Counted from the stretch's first letter, positions 36,651 through 46,057 are shown. The stretch is 64,000 nucleotides of DNA from Deltaproteobacteria bacterium (GCA_013151635.1 JAADHV010000109.1:1-64000), one strand, 5' to 3'. Notes: a model not told the origin generated them from the letters alone. Program-made: numbers and translations.

Positions 36651-37274
36651 TTATCCCCTGACACCTGTCAGGTAAAGATCGACCAGGGGATCTGCCATTG
36701 AAACCAGATCATACCTGCCGTCGGCAGATACCCATGTACTGATTACACCTTCCACTGCGCCAAGGATAAACCTCTTAACAAGACCGACAAAAAGGTCCTG
36801 GCGCATTGAGCCTTCAATCTGCCCCTGCTCAATAATCTCTGATAATAAATCAAGATACATTTTTGATATATCTTTAATTTGAGATTCAATATCCCTTAAA
36901 TATCTTACTTCCGACTGGAATATGACAGCCATATTTTTATCATTTTGAAATTCCTCAAGATGGCACCGGATAAGGTGACGCAATTTTTCTTCGGCATTCC
37001 GGCCTTTTTTTACTGCAGCATGCATTTTTTCAAACACAACATTGGTTTTAAAACTTATGAACTGGTAAAGAATATCATCCTTATTTTTAAAATACAGGTA
37101 TAATGTACCATCAGCCACGCCTGCCTGCGCTGCGATCTGGGATATGGTTGCCTTGTAGAATCCGAATTCTGCAAACACGGCACCCGCACTGTTTAATATC
37201 TTATTATATTTTTCTGACTTGTTTTTTTGCAAACGCGTATCACCCTTCTTAAATATAAATGAATAAAGATTCAT
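36651..37274 (-). CDS. TetR-family regulator
   Basis: A 207-residue repressor with an N-terminal helix-turn-helix (ILNSAGAVFAEFGFYKATISQIAAQAGVADGTLYLYFKNKDD) and a helical C-terminal domain of the fatty-acid-responsive type. It lies 133 bases upstream of the etf operon on the same strand and may control it. The start is uncertain: a TTG at 37232, preceded by AAGGGTG, would also fit and remove 14 residues that are unusual for the family. Confidence 0.85.
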   Translation of the reverse strand: MNLYSFIFKKGDTRLQKNKSEKYNKILNSAGAVFAEFGFYKATISQIAAQAGVADGTLYLYFKNKDDILYQFISFKTNVVFEKMHAAVKKGRNAEEKLRHLIRCHLEEFQNDKNMAVIFQSEVRYLRDIESQIKDISKMYLDLLSEIIEQGQIEGSMRQDLFVGLVKRFILGAVEGVISTWVSADGRYDLVSMADPLVDLYLTGVRG

Positions 37275-37534
37275 TATCTAACAAAAGATTTTTGCAAATG
37301 TCAAGCAGATTATTATTATTATTGACTTTATTCGCTGAATTGATTTTATCTTATTTTACAGATAGTTATAAATAAACACTGTTTTTTGTTTAAAAAATAG
37401 TTTCCATTTTTTCCCAAGGGATATCCATGAATTGTTATTCATTATTCAATATTTCTTGATTTTAAACCTGTTTCATGCAAAAAATGATTAATATTTATTT
37501 TTAATCAATACTTAAGAAAATCAGGGAGGGTATT

Positions 37535-38824
37535 ATGACAAATCCAAAAGAGTATTCTTCAGACTTTAAAACAGCTCTTGACCTTGGCAGGCCTCCGAAT
37601 GTGAAAAAGCTTTTTCCCAACTCAAAAGCGCTTCTTGTCAGCGGGAAATATATAGATCACGCCATGCTGATCAAAGGGAACTGCATGACCATTGCAGCAA
37701 ACGGGCGAAATTCCTTCGTTATCCGTGGTGCTCTTGCTGCCGCCCAGCGCGCCAATGCTGCAATTATTATCGAAATCGCCAGGTCTGAAGGCGGCACAGC
37801 AGCCTATTGCGCAGTGAATTTATGGAATATTGCAAGGCAGACCGATGCCTTTATGAACGAGCTTGGCATTACCGTTCCTGTGGCCATACATGCAGACCAT
37901 TTCGGCATTAAAAAACCTGAGGATGTTGAGCCTGCCAAACAAGAGATACAATCATTATTTGATGCCGGCATCACTTCCATTGCAATTGATGCTTCCCATA
38001 TGCCCGACGACCAGAATCTTCTGGCAAATCTTGAATTATATCCCTGTATACCTGACTGGGCAGGCCTTGAAACAGAAGTTGGCGAAATAAAAGGCAAATT
38101 AGGGCTCTCAACCGATGAAGAAGCGCTCTTCCTTATCCGGGGACTCAATGCCCACAATATTTTCCCCAACTGGATAGCTTTAAATAATGGTACAACCCAC
38201 GGCATTGAAGCAAGCGATGCAGGAATAAATGTGGAGCTGACAGCTCAAATCCATGAGGCACTTTCCAGATATAAAGTTTCAGGAGCCCAGCACGGCACAT
38301 CCGGCAACAATTCAGAAAGACTCAGGAATATAGCCGCAAAGACCAGGACCACAAAAGCCAATGTTGCAACCGCCCTGCAAATGATTTCCTGGGGTCTTAA
38401 AGTCAATGATTACGGAAACGCAATCCTTGAAAATGGTGATTTTATTAAGCAAAAAGGCAGGGGCGTTTCAGAATATATGTGGTCACAGATGCTTGCCCAT
38501 GCAGAAGCAAACGGTTTAAAAGGCGGAAACTTTAAAAAACTGAACCTCCCATTTGAAAATCAATTACTGGTCCAGGCAAAGGAAATCCGGGACAGGATGG
38601 CAAAGGATGTTGAAAACTTTATATTCGGCCTTTTAACCAATGTATTTAACGCTGAGGACACAGCTTCAATAGTGATTGATGAAATTTTAAAACACAAATC
38701 TTATACTCCTGGTTTAAAGGCTGAAAAAATTGAATCAGAAAAAGAGTGGACAAAAGAAAAAATAAAGGAAAAAGCGTTAAACATTACTGCTGACAAAGGG
38801 CCTGAAGGAGACTTTGATGATTAA
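37535..38824 (+). CDS. fba: Class II fructose-bisphosphate aldolase
   Basis: A 429-residue zinc-dependent aldolase. Metal and substrate segments are visible: IHADHFG near residue 116, ALNNGTTHG near 215 and GAQHGTSGNN near 250. It cleaves fructose-1,6-bisphosphate in glycolysis and forms it in gluconeogenesis. It is longer than the E. coli enzyme (about 359) through a charged C-terminal tail. GGGAGGG precedes the start. The 260-base gap upstream is AT-rich, with no clear promoter that I can assign. It is followed by flagellar genes, which appear to be a separate unit. Confidence 0.88.
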   Translation: MTNPKEYSSDFKTALDLGRPPNVKKLFPNSKALLVSGKYIDHAMLIKGNCMTIAANGRNSFVIRGALAAAQRANAAIIIEIARSEGGTAAYCAVNLWNIARQTDAFMNELGITVPVAIHADHFGIKKPEDVEPAKQEIQSLFDAGITSIAIDASHMPDDQNLLANLELYPCIPDWAGLETEVGEIKGKLGLSTDEEALFLIRGLNAHNIFPNWIALNNGTTHGIEASDAGINVELTAQIHEALSRYKVSGAQHGTSGNNSERLRNIAAKTRTTKANVATALQMISWGLKVNDYGNAILENGDFIKQKGRGVSEYMWSQMLAHAEANGLKGGNFKKLNLPFENQLLVQAKEIRDRMAKDVENFIFGLLTNVFNAEDTASIVIDEILKHKSYTPGLKAEKIESEKEWTKEKIKEKALNITADKGPEGDFDD

Positions 38825-38833
38825 AAAAAAAAC

Positions 38834-38861
38834 TAAAGTTTTAATTTTATCAGACCGATAA
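38834..38861 (+). promoter_or_regulatory. Sigma-28 (FliA) promoter upstream of the flgM unit
   Basis: TAAAGTTT (38834-38841) and ACCGATAA (38854-38861) match the flagellar sigma-28 consensus TAAAGTTT-N11-GCCGATAA, with one extra base in the spacer and one mismatch in the -10. It lies 22 bases before the ATG of the first flagellar gene. Confidence 0.7.
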
Positions 38862-38883
38862 CTGTGTTTAAGGAGAATATTAA

Positions 38884-39306
38884 ATGCAGATACCTTCATA
38901 TCAAATACAGAATGTCCTGAAAGTATATTCCCGGCAGTTGAGCCAGGGGAAAATACTGAGTAAGAACAAGTTCGGTACTGCCAACAAATCTTCCGCAGAC
39001 AGTGTCACCATATCTTCTGAAGGAAAACGCAAGGCCATTATTGATAAGGTTGCAGCAAACATAGTAGACAGGATTATCACTCAGGGGCCCAAAGAAAAGA
39101 AAGAAGAAGAAATCACCAGCCAGATTGAAAAGGAATTAGGCAAAAAGATTAATTTTAATAAAGAGAAAAATCAATTTACCTATACCGTGATTGATGAAAA
39201 CAATCAAAAAGCAACCCATACCTTATCTGTTGAAGATTCAAAATTTATTGTCAAGCGGATGACAGAACTGGCAAGAGAAGTAGCAGACAGTAATATGGAG
39301 TTATAA
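38884..39306 (+). CDS. FlgM-associated protein, DVU0524-like
   Basis: A 140-residue protein of unknown role that in Desulfovibrio relatives is found directly next to flgM. It has an SVTISSEGKRKAI segment similar to the start of FlgM-type proteins, a charged middle, and a C-terminal helix SKFIVKRMTELAREVAD. AAGGAG precedes ATG 38884. Its position behind a sigma-28 promoter and ahead of flgM supports a late flagellar function, perhaps with the anti-sigma factor. Confidence 0.65.
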   Translation: MQIPSYQIQNVLKVYSRQLSQGKILSKNKFGTANKSSADSVTISSEGKRKAIIDKVAANIVDRIITQGPKEKKEEEITSQIEKELGKKINFNKEKNQFTYTVIDENNQKATHTLSVEDSKFIVKRMTELAREVADSNMEL

Positions 39307-39320
39307 GGAGACTTTAAACC

Positions 39321-39623
39321 ATGAAAATATCAAATTCTACTCCCAGTTACATCAATCAGACATATGCAAGCCAGGCTAACAACGTTGCAAGCCAGAATTT
39401 AAAACACGGAAAAAATTCAGATGAAACATTATCCGACAGCATCAGTTTTTCCGGCCGGACCAAAGACCTTCAAAAAATATCCAAAGCCATGGAAACAGAG
39501 CCGCAAGACAGGGAAAAACTTGTGGCAGATATCAAACAAAAAGTTGAAACTAATCAATACAATATCAATGCTGAAACCGTTGCCGATAAAATGGTGGGTT
39601 TTATCATGAATGAAATCGGTTGA
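39321..39623 (+). CDS. flgM: Anti-sigma-28 factor FlgM
   Basis: A 100-residue protein with the FlgM pattern: DSISFSGRTKDL near residue 40, then EPQDREKLVADIKQKVETNQYNI and ETVADKMVGFIM. The N-terminal half is polar and probably disordered, as in the family. FlgM binds FliA and holds back late flagellar genes until the hook is finished. A sigma-28 promoter upstream would give the classic feedback loop. It starts 15 bases after the preceding gene, with AAGGAG. Confidence 0.85.
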   Translation: MKISNSTPSYINQTYASQANNVASQNLKHGKNSDETLSDSISFSGRTKDLQKISKAMETEPQDREKLVADIKQKVETNQYNINAETVADKMVGFIMNEIG

Positions 39624-39734
39624 TAGAAATATTTTCCCGGTATTTTTTTCTTTTCTTAACCGGCATTTCACAAACCTTAAAACGAACTGTCTGAATTTAA
39701 AGCGTTTTTTTGTATAAAAATATGCTATTTCCCC

Positions 39735-39750
39735 TGGCATACCTTTTGCT
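39735..39750 (+). promoter_or_regulatory. Sigma-54 promoter upstream of a flagellar-type small gene
   Basis: TGGCAT-ACCTT-TTGCT: GG at 39736-39737 and GC at 39748-39749 are exactly 12 bases apart, matching the -24/-12 elements. It is 33 bases before ATG 39783. Sigma-54 commonly drives middle flagellar genes, which fits the location after flgM. Confidence 0.75.
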
Positions 39751-39782
39751 TATTTATATCTTAAAGTAAAAAGGAGAAAATT

Positions 39783-40241
39783 ATGGCTAATATAAATCAA
39801 ATAAACGGACCTGCCCAATCCTTGACTGCTTCCAATGCCAAGGCTTTGGAAAGCAGCGGGGCACATTCGTTTGAGAATGCCCTAAGCAAAGCCCTTGATA
39901 AAACGGAGGCTCCTGAAATGGAATCAATGCCAATAAATGCCTTAAGGGAAATTGCTTTTAAAAATCCGGATGTCATCAATTCATCTGATATTGTAGAAGG
40001 GAAAACCGATAAACTCCTTCAAATGCTTGATTCGTATTCATCAAAACTTGAAGACCCGAATGTTTCATTAAAAAGTATTGCCCCGGCCCTGGAAGAGATA
40101 AAGACTAATGCAGGCAGTCTGCAAAAAGAAACCGAACACTTAACAGATGCGGATGCCGGCTTAAAAAAGATCGCGACACAAACCATTGTGACAGCGCAAA
40201 CCGAATACCTTAAATTTCAAAGGGGAGATTACCTTTCATAA
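39783..40241 (+). CDS. Unknown protein of a flagellar locus
   Basis: A 152-residue soluble protein that I do not recognise. It is helical and low in aromatic residues, with no signal peptide or membrane segment. The C-terminal end (TAQTEYLKFQRGDYLS) is conserved-looking. A good AAGGAG site and a sigma-54 promoter precede it, and it follows flgM. A structural or chaperone-type flagellar role is possible. It converges with mazG, overlapping by 13 bases at their ends. Confidence 0.6.
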   Translation: MANINQINGPAQSLTASNAKALESSGAHSFENALSKALDKTEAPEMESMPINALREIAFKNPDVINSSDIVEGKTDKLLQMLDSYSSKLEDPNVSLKSIAPALEEIKTNAGSLQKETEHLTDADAGLKKIATQTIVTAQTEYLKFQRGDYLS

Positions 40242-41014
40242 GATTTTTTTGCCTGTTCCCAAAATAGATCTTTCTGATCATTTGAAAGTTCTTCAAGCTT
40301 GAGCTTTTTTTTATCAAGATTGTCTTCCATCAGCCTGAAACGGCCTTCAAACTTGGAGGTTGAGGCTAAAAGGGCGGTTTCTGGATGAAACCCTGCAAAC
40401 CTTGCCACATTGACAAGGGTAAATAAGATATCACCAAACTCCATCATTGCATTGTTTTGATTTTCAGATTTCAAGGCTGCTTCAAATTCATTGATTTCAT
40501 CTTTGACCGTTTCCATGACTTCATGGATATTGTCCCAGTCAAACCCGGTCTTTACAGCACACCTGGAAACTTTTAATGCCCGTATAAGCGAAGGCATGCC
40601 TTTGGGAACCGCATCAAGAGCGGATTTTCTTTCATGGCCGTTTTCAGTTCTTTCCAAGGCTTTGATGCTCTCCCACTGGAGGTGCAGTTCATTTTCCGTT
40701 TTAACCCTGGCATCTTCATAGACATGCGGGTGACGGCGAATCATTTTTTTTGCAACCTGCCCTACAACATCAGAAAGGGTAAATTCCTTTCTTTCCTGAA
40801 AAATTTCCAGGATAAAAACAAGCTGGAAAAGGACATCCCCCAATTCCTCACAGGTATTTTCAAGATCTTTTTTTGTGATGGCCTCCTGAAGCTCATATAC
40901 TTCTTCTGCAAGGCATTTCCACATGGTTTCAGGTGTTTGCTTCCGATCCCATGCGCATCCGCGTTTGCTTCTTAATGTCCTGATAATATTAAAAAGTGTA
41001 TCTATTGTTTCCAA
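40229..41014 (-). CDS. mazG: Nucleoside triphosphate pyrophosphohydrolase MazG
   Basis: A 261-residue protein with two MazG domains: the first has CAWDRKQTPETMWKCLAEEVYELQEAI and CEELGDVLFQLVF, the second EINEFEAAL and EFGDILFTLVNVARF. These EExxE and ExxD patterns bind the metal that helps hydrolyse NTPs to NMP and pyrophosphate. I chose the TTG at 41014 because METIDTLFNIIRTL matches the family start; a longer frame to 41242 would overlap cvpA. It starts 5 bases after the cvpA stop, so the two are an operon. Confidence 0.9.
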   Translation of the reverse strand: METIDTLFNIIRTLRSKRGCAWDRKQTPETMWKCLAEEVYELQEAITKKDLENTCEELGDVLFQLVFILEIFQERKEFTLSDVVGQVAKKMIRRHPHVYEDARVKTENELHLQWESIKALERTENGHERKSALDAVPKGMPSLIRALKVSRCAVKTGFDWDNIHEVMETVKDEINEFEAALKSENQNNAMMEFGDILFTLVNVARFAGFHPETALLASTSKFEGRFRLMEDNLDKKKLKLEELSNDQKDLFWEQAKKSYER

Positions 41015-41019
41015 ATCTT

Positions 41020-41526
41020 TTAAAAAATCCCTTCCAGCTTTTTTAGAAAACTTTTTCTTGTATTCCTGGAAACAAACAAGGTCATGGCCTTTGATACATC
41101 TGCAACATAAGGAGAAAATTTTGAACCGGTAAGGATATTTGAACTTTTCGGAAGGAATGTTGTTATCATGATAAAAAGGATTGAAGCAACAAGCATGCCT
41201 TTGGCTGCACCGAAAACAAGTCCGAATATTCTGTCGACCCACCCCAGGAAAACAAGCTTTAAAAACTTACGGATCACGACGGAAATAAGACTTATGACGA
41301 ACAAAACCGCACAGAACAAAATAAAAAAAGCAATAAGATTTCTGATTCCGGGAGTTTTAATCCATTTCTCAACATAAACAGTGATCAGCGGATAATAAGT
41401 ATAGGCACCGTAAAACCCTGCGACAACACCTATGATCCCTGATATCTCCCCTATGAGTCCTTTAAAGAGCCCCCGTATCAAACAAAACGCTATAATAACA
41501 ATTACAGCAACATCAAAAGCATTCAT
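41020..41526 (-). CDS. cvpA: CvpA-family membrane protein
   Basis: A 168-residue protein with four hydrophobic helices and the family opening AFDVAVIVIIAFCLIRGLFKGLIGEISGIIG. CvpA homologues are linked to envelope integrity and, in E. coli, colicin V production. It is followed by mazG 5 bases downstream. GGGGGAACATG gives the ribosome-binding site. Confidence 0.85.
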   Translation of the reverse strand: MNAFDVAVIVIIAFCLIRGLFKGLIGEISGIIGVVAGFYGAYTYYPLITVYVEKWIKTPGIRNLIAFFILFCAVLFVISLISVVIRKFLKLVFLGWVDRIFGLVFGAAKGMLVASILFIMITTFLPKSSNILTGSKFSPYVADVSKAMTLFVSRNTRKSFLKKLEGIF

Positions 41527-41634
41527 GTTCCCCCTTTTTGCTTTAATTAAAAGCGTTTTTTCAATAACAATTTACACGTTTTTTAGTCAAGATTTTTATT
41601 GACCTTTAAACAAATAAATTGCACCCTATAAGCC

Positions 41635-42585
41635 ATGAAAAATATAAAGTTTCAAAATCTCACGCTTACCAGGGAGCTTTTCGGCCATTATAACAACAAC
41701 CTGGACAAAATCTGTGAGGCTTTTAACGTCACAATCAACACGCGGGGCAACTCGCTGCTGGTCAGTGGCGACCCTTCTGATATCAATCTTGCTGAAAAAC
41801 TGATCAAAGAAATCTATAAGCTTTTAGAAAACAAGTTTTCTTTTGGCGAAGCTGATATTGATGCTGCAATCAATACCATAAAAAACAATAATAATTTTAA
41901 TTTAAAAGACATTTTTTCGACAACGGTATTTAAAACCATAAGGAACAAAGCCATAACCCCTCGAAACCCGGGCCAGCAAAAATATGTTCAGGCTATTGGA
42001 AAAAATGATATCCTTATTTCCATAGGGCCTGCCGGGACAGGGAAAACCTATCTTGCCATGGCAATGGCAATGGCTGCATTCTCAAAAGGTGAAGTCAAAA
42101 GGATTATATTGACAAGACCTGCTGTTGAAGCGGGAGAGGCCCTGGGATTTTTGCCAGGGGACCTGGCTGAAAAAATCAACCCGTACCTCCGGCCTTTGTA
42201 TGATGCCCTCTATGATATGATGGACTTTGAAAAAGCAAAAGCGCTCATTGAACAGGATACCATTGAAATCGCCCCTCTTGCCTTTATGCGGGGCAGAACA
42301 TTAAACAATGCTTTTATTATCCTGGATGAAGCACAGAACACAACATCAGAGCAGATGAAAATGTTTTTAACGCGCATAGGATATGGATCAAAAGCCATTG
42401 TTACAGGGGATATCACCCAGGTAGACCTGCCGTCCGGGAAAAAATCCGGCCTGATTGAAGCTAATAAAATCTTAACCGGCATAAAAGGTATAGAATTTAT
42501 CTATTTTTCAAAGGATGACGTTGTCCGGCATAAACTTGTATCAAATATTATAGATGCATATGAAAAAGACCAAAAACGAAAATAA
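41635..42585 (+). CDS. phoH: PhoH-family ATPase
   Basis: A 316-residue protein with an N-terminal KH-like region (to about 100) and a P-loop ATPase: Walker A GPAGTGKT near residue 130, Walker B FIILDEAQNTT and the family sequence GDITQVDLPSGKKSGL. PhoH proteins are ATPases tied to RNA metabolism. It opens the common bacterial order phoH - HD/7TM protein - ybeY, here with pdxJ. No strong ribosome-binding site is seen before ATG 41635. Confidence 0.92.
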   Translation: MKNIKFQNLTLTRELFGHYNNNLDKICEAFNVTINTRGNSLLVSGDPSDINLAEKLIKEIYKLLENKFSFGEADIDAAINTIKNNNNFNLKDIFSTTVFKTIRNKAITPRNPGQQKYVQAIGKNDILISIGPAGTGKTYLAMAMAMAAFSKGEVKRIILTRPAVEAGEALGFLPGDLAEKINPYLRPLYDALYDMMDFEKAKALIEQDTIEIAPLAFMRGRTLNNAFIILDEAQNTTSEQMKMFLTRIGYGSKAIVTGDITQVDLPSGKKSGLIEANKILTGIKGIEFIYFSKDDVVRHKLVSNIIDAYEKDQKRK

Positions 42586-44932
42586 TATCACGCAAGCAAA
42601 AAAAATTCTTTCAACATCACCCTATGTGTTGTGGCTGCTACTGATCCTTATCACGGTACTTTTTACTATTGCCTATTACCCGAAACAGAGTCAGATATCC
42701 TATTCTTATAATATTGGTGATGTCGCCAAAAGGGATATCAAGGCGCCTAAAAATTTTTTTGTTGAAGATAAAGAGGCCACGAATCTTAAAAAAAACGAAG
42801 TAAAAGAATCTGTAAAGATTGTTTATGATTTTGATGCAAACCTGATAAAAAAAATATCTTCCGATATTGATGCGGCAATGAAAATCCCAAGAAGACTTTT
42901 CTTGAACCCGGATGGGCAAGCCATAGAACCGGAACCTACATTTGCCATTGTGCTGGGTACCAAACCTTTGTTTGAGGAAAAACTCGGGATCGAAATCAGC
43001 AAGGGAGCTTATTTGATTTTTTATAAAAATCAATTCTCGTCTGACATTTCCCGGAAAATCAAAGCTATTATCAACAAAATTCTCACAAACGGAATTGTTG
43101 CAAACAAGGAAATTTTACTTAAGGAAGCACACAAGGGAATCATTCTTCGAACCATCAGCTCCAAAGAAGAGAGGACTGTCAATAATTTAAAGATTTTTTA
43201 CGGTCCTGACCAGGCAAAAGCCATGGTCAGAATCGAAGGGCAGCCCATATTAAAAAATATCAACTATAATCTTTCCAACCTCATTGTTGACCTGTGCCAA
43301 AGACTGCTGTTACCAAACATCACCTTAAATAAAAACGAAACTGAAAAAAGAACCAGGGAAGCCGAAGCAAAGATCAAACCCATTCTATATAAAATTAAAG
43401 CCGGTGAAATGATTTTAAGGGAAGGCGAAAGAGTGGACAAGGTACAATTGGTAAAACTTTTAGCCCTCCAGGAGCAGGTGGAAGAAAAGGATATTTTCAT
43501 TTCCAGCACAGGAATAGCCTCAATTACTTTTTTGTCTTTACTGGTTGTTTACCTGCTCTTTTTAAAAGACCACAAAAAATTACGTACCTCCCATAACAAG
43601 CATATTCTTTTTCTGGCACTGGGACTTGTCCTTTATCTAACTTTTGCTAAATTATCAACTTATATTGCCCAGTCGGCAAACCCCGCAATGACATGGGACA
43701 TATCTTCCGTATCTTTTTTCATGATCATACCCATCCCGGCTGCAGCCATGCTGACCTGCCTTTTCCTGGGATTTGACATTGCCGTCTTTTTTACAATTGT
43801 CCTCTCATTGCTTACAAGCCTTGCCTTTTCAGGCAGTTTTGAGGTCTTTGTCTTTTTCCTTTTATCAAGTGTTACGGCAGCCTTCTGGATCAAAGAAAGG
43901 CAGGAGAGAAAAAACTTTATCATCGCGGGTTTCAAACTTGCATTATTCAATGTTGTCCTGGCCCTTTCACTCGGGTTCTATTCCCTTGCCCAGCCCGATA
44001 TCATTATCCTTGCAAAAGAAGTGGTCATAGCATTTTGCGGCGGTCTTTTTGCAGCCACTTTTACCATCGGATTTACCCCGCTGATTGAAGTTCTGTTTGA
44101 CTACACAACCGACTCAAAACTCATGGAATTTTCAAACCTTGACCGGCCGTTGATTAAAAAACTCATGATCGAAGCCCCGGGCACATATAATCACAGTGTA
44201 ATTGTTGCAACCCTTGCGGAAGCAGCCGCATCTGCAATAGATGCCAGCAGCCTTAAGGCAAAAGTAATGGGATATTACCATGATATTGGAAAACTGGATA
44301 AAAAATTATACTATATTGAAAACCAGGCAGACGGGAAAAACAGGCATGACAAGCTTTCACCATCCATGTCAGCCCTCATATTAATCGGGCATGTAAAAAA
44401 AGGAGTTGAGCTTGCAAAAAAATATAAACTCGGGAATGAAATTATTGAAGGGATTATCCAGCATCATGGTACATCCCTGATTAAATATTTTTATCAAAAA
44501 AGCTTAAAAAGCGGCAATGATACGGTAAAAGAAGAAGATTTCAGGTATCCCGGCCCCAAACCACAAACCAGGGAAGCCGGGATCGTCATGCTGGCAGATG
44601 TTGTTGAAGCGGCTGTCAGGGCCCTGGAGCGCCCTACACCTGCAAGAATCCAGGGACGGGTGAAAGAGCTGATTAACGATATTTTTGCAGACGGGCAGCT
44701 TGAGGAATGCGAACTGACCTTAAAAGATCTTCACCAGATTGCAAAGAGCTTTAATAATATTTTAACCAGTATTTATCACAGCCGCATAGAATACACGGAC
44801 AAATCCCAGGAAAAGAAAAAAGAAAAAAATGGAACAGCTAAAAATACTGATAGACAATCAGCAAAAAGAGAAAATACCAACGGACACAATCCGCAAAAAG
44901 ACAAGACAGATCTTAAACGCCTTGGGTTGTAA
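42554..44932 (+). CDS. 7TM-HD phosphohydrolase (PgpH-like)
   Basis: A 792-residue membrane protein. After a first helix comes a large extracytoplasmic region (about 60-310), then seven membrane segments (about 320-500) and a C-terminal cytoplasmic HD domain (YYHDIGKLDKKLYY near 575, QHHGTSLIKYFYQ near 635). Related proteins in Gram-positive bacteria cleave cyclic di-AMP; the ligand here is unproven. It overlaps phoH by 32 bases at its start and ybeY by 104 bases at its end. The lysine-rich tail is encoded in that overlap. Confidence 0.87.
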   Translation: MHMKKTKNENNITQAKKILSTSPYVLWLLLILITVLFTIAYYPKQSQISYSYNIGDVAKRDIKAPKNFFVEDKEATNLKKNEVKESVKIVYDFDANLIKKISSDIDAAMKIPRRLFLNPDGQAIEPEPTFAIVLGTKPLFEEKLGIEISKGAYLIFYKNQFSSDISRKIKAIINKILTNGIVANKEILLKEAHKGIILRTISSKEERTVNNLKIFYGPDQAKAMVRIEGQPILKNINYNLSNLIVDLCQRLLLPNITLNKNETEKRTREAEAKIKPILYKIKAGEMILREGERVDKVQLVKLLALQEQVEEKDIFISSTGIASITFLSLLVVYLLFLKDHKKLRTSHNKHILFLALGLVLYLTFAKLSTYIAQSANPAMTWDISSVSFFMIIPIPAAAMLTCLFLGFDIAVFFTIVLSLLTSLAFSGSFEVFVFFLLSSVTAAFWIKERQERKNFIIAGFKLALFNVVLALSLGFYSLAQPDIIILAKEVVIAFCGGLFAATFTIGFTPLIEVLFDYTTDSKLMEFSNLDRPLIKKLMIEAPGTYNHSVIVATLAEAAASAIDASSLKAKVMGYYHDIGKLDKKLYYIENQADGKNRHDKLSPSMSALILIGHVKKGVELAKKYKLGNEIIEGIIQHHGTSLIKYFYQKSLKSGNDTVKEEDFRYPGPKPQTREAGIVMLADVVEAAVRALERPTPARIQGRVKELINDIFADGQLEECELTLKDLHQIAKSFNNILTSIYHSRIEYTDKSQEKKKEKNGTAKNTDRQSAKRENTNGHNPQKDKTDLKRLGL

Positions 44933-45293
44933 TGCCCATGAAATATCCATCCTGATTACAGATAATGATCAGATTCAACAGCTCAACAAAAAATACCGCA
45001 GTGTGGACAGACCCACAAATGTCCTGGCATTCCCCATGCAGGAAGGCAGGTTTAAAAATATCACGCCGGGACTTTTAGGAGATGTTGTCATATCCTGTGA
45101 AAAAGCCCAGCAAGAGGCAGACAAGGCTGCCATAAGCCTCTTTGAAAGGATGTCCCAGCTTCTGGTCCACGGCATACTGCATTTGACCGGATTTGACCAT
45201 GAGACAAGCGTGCAGGATGCAGAAAAAATGGAAAAAAAAAGCATAAAACTATTAAGGGAAATTGAAACAAATAAAGATTTAAAAGCATTTTAA
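44829..45293 (+). CDS. ybeY: Endoribonuclease YbeY (rRNA maturation factor)
   Basis: A 154-residue YbeY. The zinc motif HGILHLTGFDH is near residue 117, and the conserved RSVDRPTNVLAFP segment near 55. The N-terminus ILIDNQQ matches the usual family start, supporting ATG 44829 despite a 104-base overlap with the upstream gene. It acts in 16S rRNA 3' end processing and ribosome quality control. It is followed 20 bases later by pdxJ. Confidence 0.93.
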   Translation: MEQLKILIDNQQKEKIPTDTIRKKTRQILNALGCNAHEISILITDNDQIQQLNKKYRSVDRPTNVLAFPMQEGRFKNITPGLLGDVVISCEKAQQEADKAAISLFERMSQLLVHGILHLTGFDHETSVQDAEKMEKKSIKLLREIETNKDLKAF

Positions 45294-45313
45294 ATAAAGG
45301 AGGGAAATGACAA

Positions 45314-46033
45314 ATGGCTCAACTTGCTGTAAATGTAGATCATGTAGCAACCCTGAGGGAAGCACGGGGAATCAACTATCCGGAACCTGTTGCTGCGGCT
45401 GTAGCTGCCGAAACAGCAGGGGCTGACGGAATCGTTGTCCATTTGAGAGGGGACCGGCGCCACATAAAGGAAAGAGATGTAAGGCTTTTAAGAAAAATTG
45501 TACTATCAAAGCTGATACTGGAAATGGCTGCTTCAAGTGAAATGTTAGGCATTGCGCTCGATATCAAACCTGATTGTGTAACCCTTGTTCCTGAAAACAG
45601 GGAGGAGTTAACAACTGAGGGAGGCCTTGACCTTATTACCCATCAAAACCATGTCAGGGAAGTCGTAACAACTTTAAAAAATGCTGGTATCGCTGTCTGT
45701 ATTTTTATTGACCCGGACCTTGACCAGATTAAAGCAGCCCATAAAATTGATGCCGACATGATCGAAATTCATACCGGTGCTTTTTGCGATGCAAGGACAA
45801 GTGCAAAAAAGCAAAGTGAATTTATAAGAATCGTTGATGCTGCAAAAATCGGAACCAAGCTGAAACTTGAAGTAAATGCAGGCCATGGCATATGCTATAA
45901 TACGATTAAAGCCTTTAAGGGACTTTGCGAAATCAAGGAATACAGCATCGGCCACAGTATTGTTTCAAGAGCTGTATTAACCGGCATGGAACAGGCGGTA
46001 AGGGACATGAAACAATTGATTTTAGGGCTTTGA
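45314..46033 (+). CDS. pdxJ: Pyridoxine 5'-phosphate synthase PdxJ
   Basis: A 239-residue TIM-barrel enzyme. Family sequences: LAVNVDHVATLREARGI at the start, HLRGDRRHIKERDVRLL near 43, VTLVPENREELTTEGG and IEIHTGAF. It joins 1-deoxyxylulose-5-phosphate and 3-amino-2-oxopropyl phosphate in vitamin B6 synthesis. AAAGGAGGG lies upstream. It is the last gene of the phoH operon. Confidence 0.95.
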   Translation: MAQLAVNVDHVATLREARGINYPEPVAAAVAAETAGADGIVVHLRGDRRHIKERDVRLLRKIVLSKLILEMAASSEMLGIALDIKPDCVTLVPENREELTTEGGLDLITHQNHVREVVTTLKNAGIAVCIFIDPDLDQIKAAHKIDADMIEIHTGAFCDARTSAKKQSEFIRIVDAAKIGTKLKLEVNAGHGICYNTIKAFKGLCEIKEYSIGHSIVSRAVLTGMEQAVRDMKQLILGL

Positions 46034-46057
46034 TATTGTTAAAAACCATGGTATAAT
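46030..46057 (+). promoter_or_regulatory. Sigma-70 promoter for the response-regulator/PAS gene
   Basis: TTGATA (46030-46035) and TATAAT (46052-46057) are separated by 16 bases, with TG one base before the -10 (extended type). The -35 box overlaps the pdxJ stop codon. This is the strongest sigma-70 promoter I can see in the window. Confidence 0.7.
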
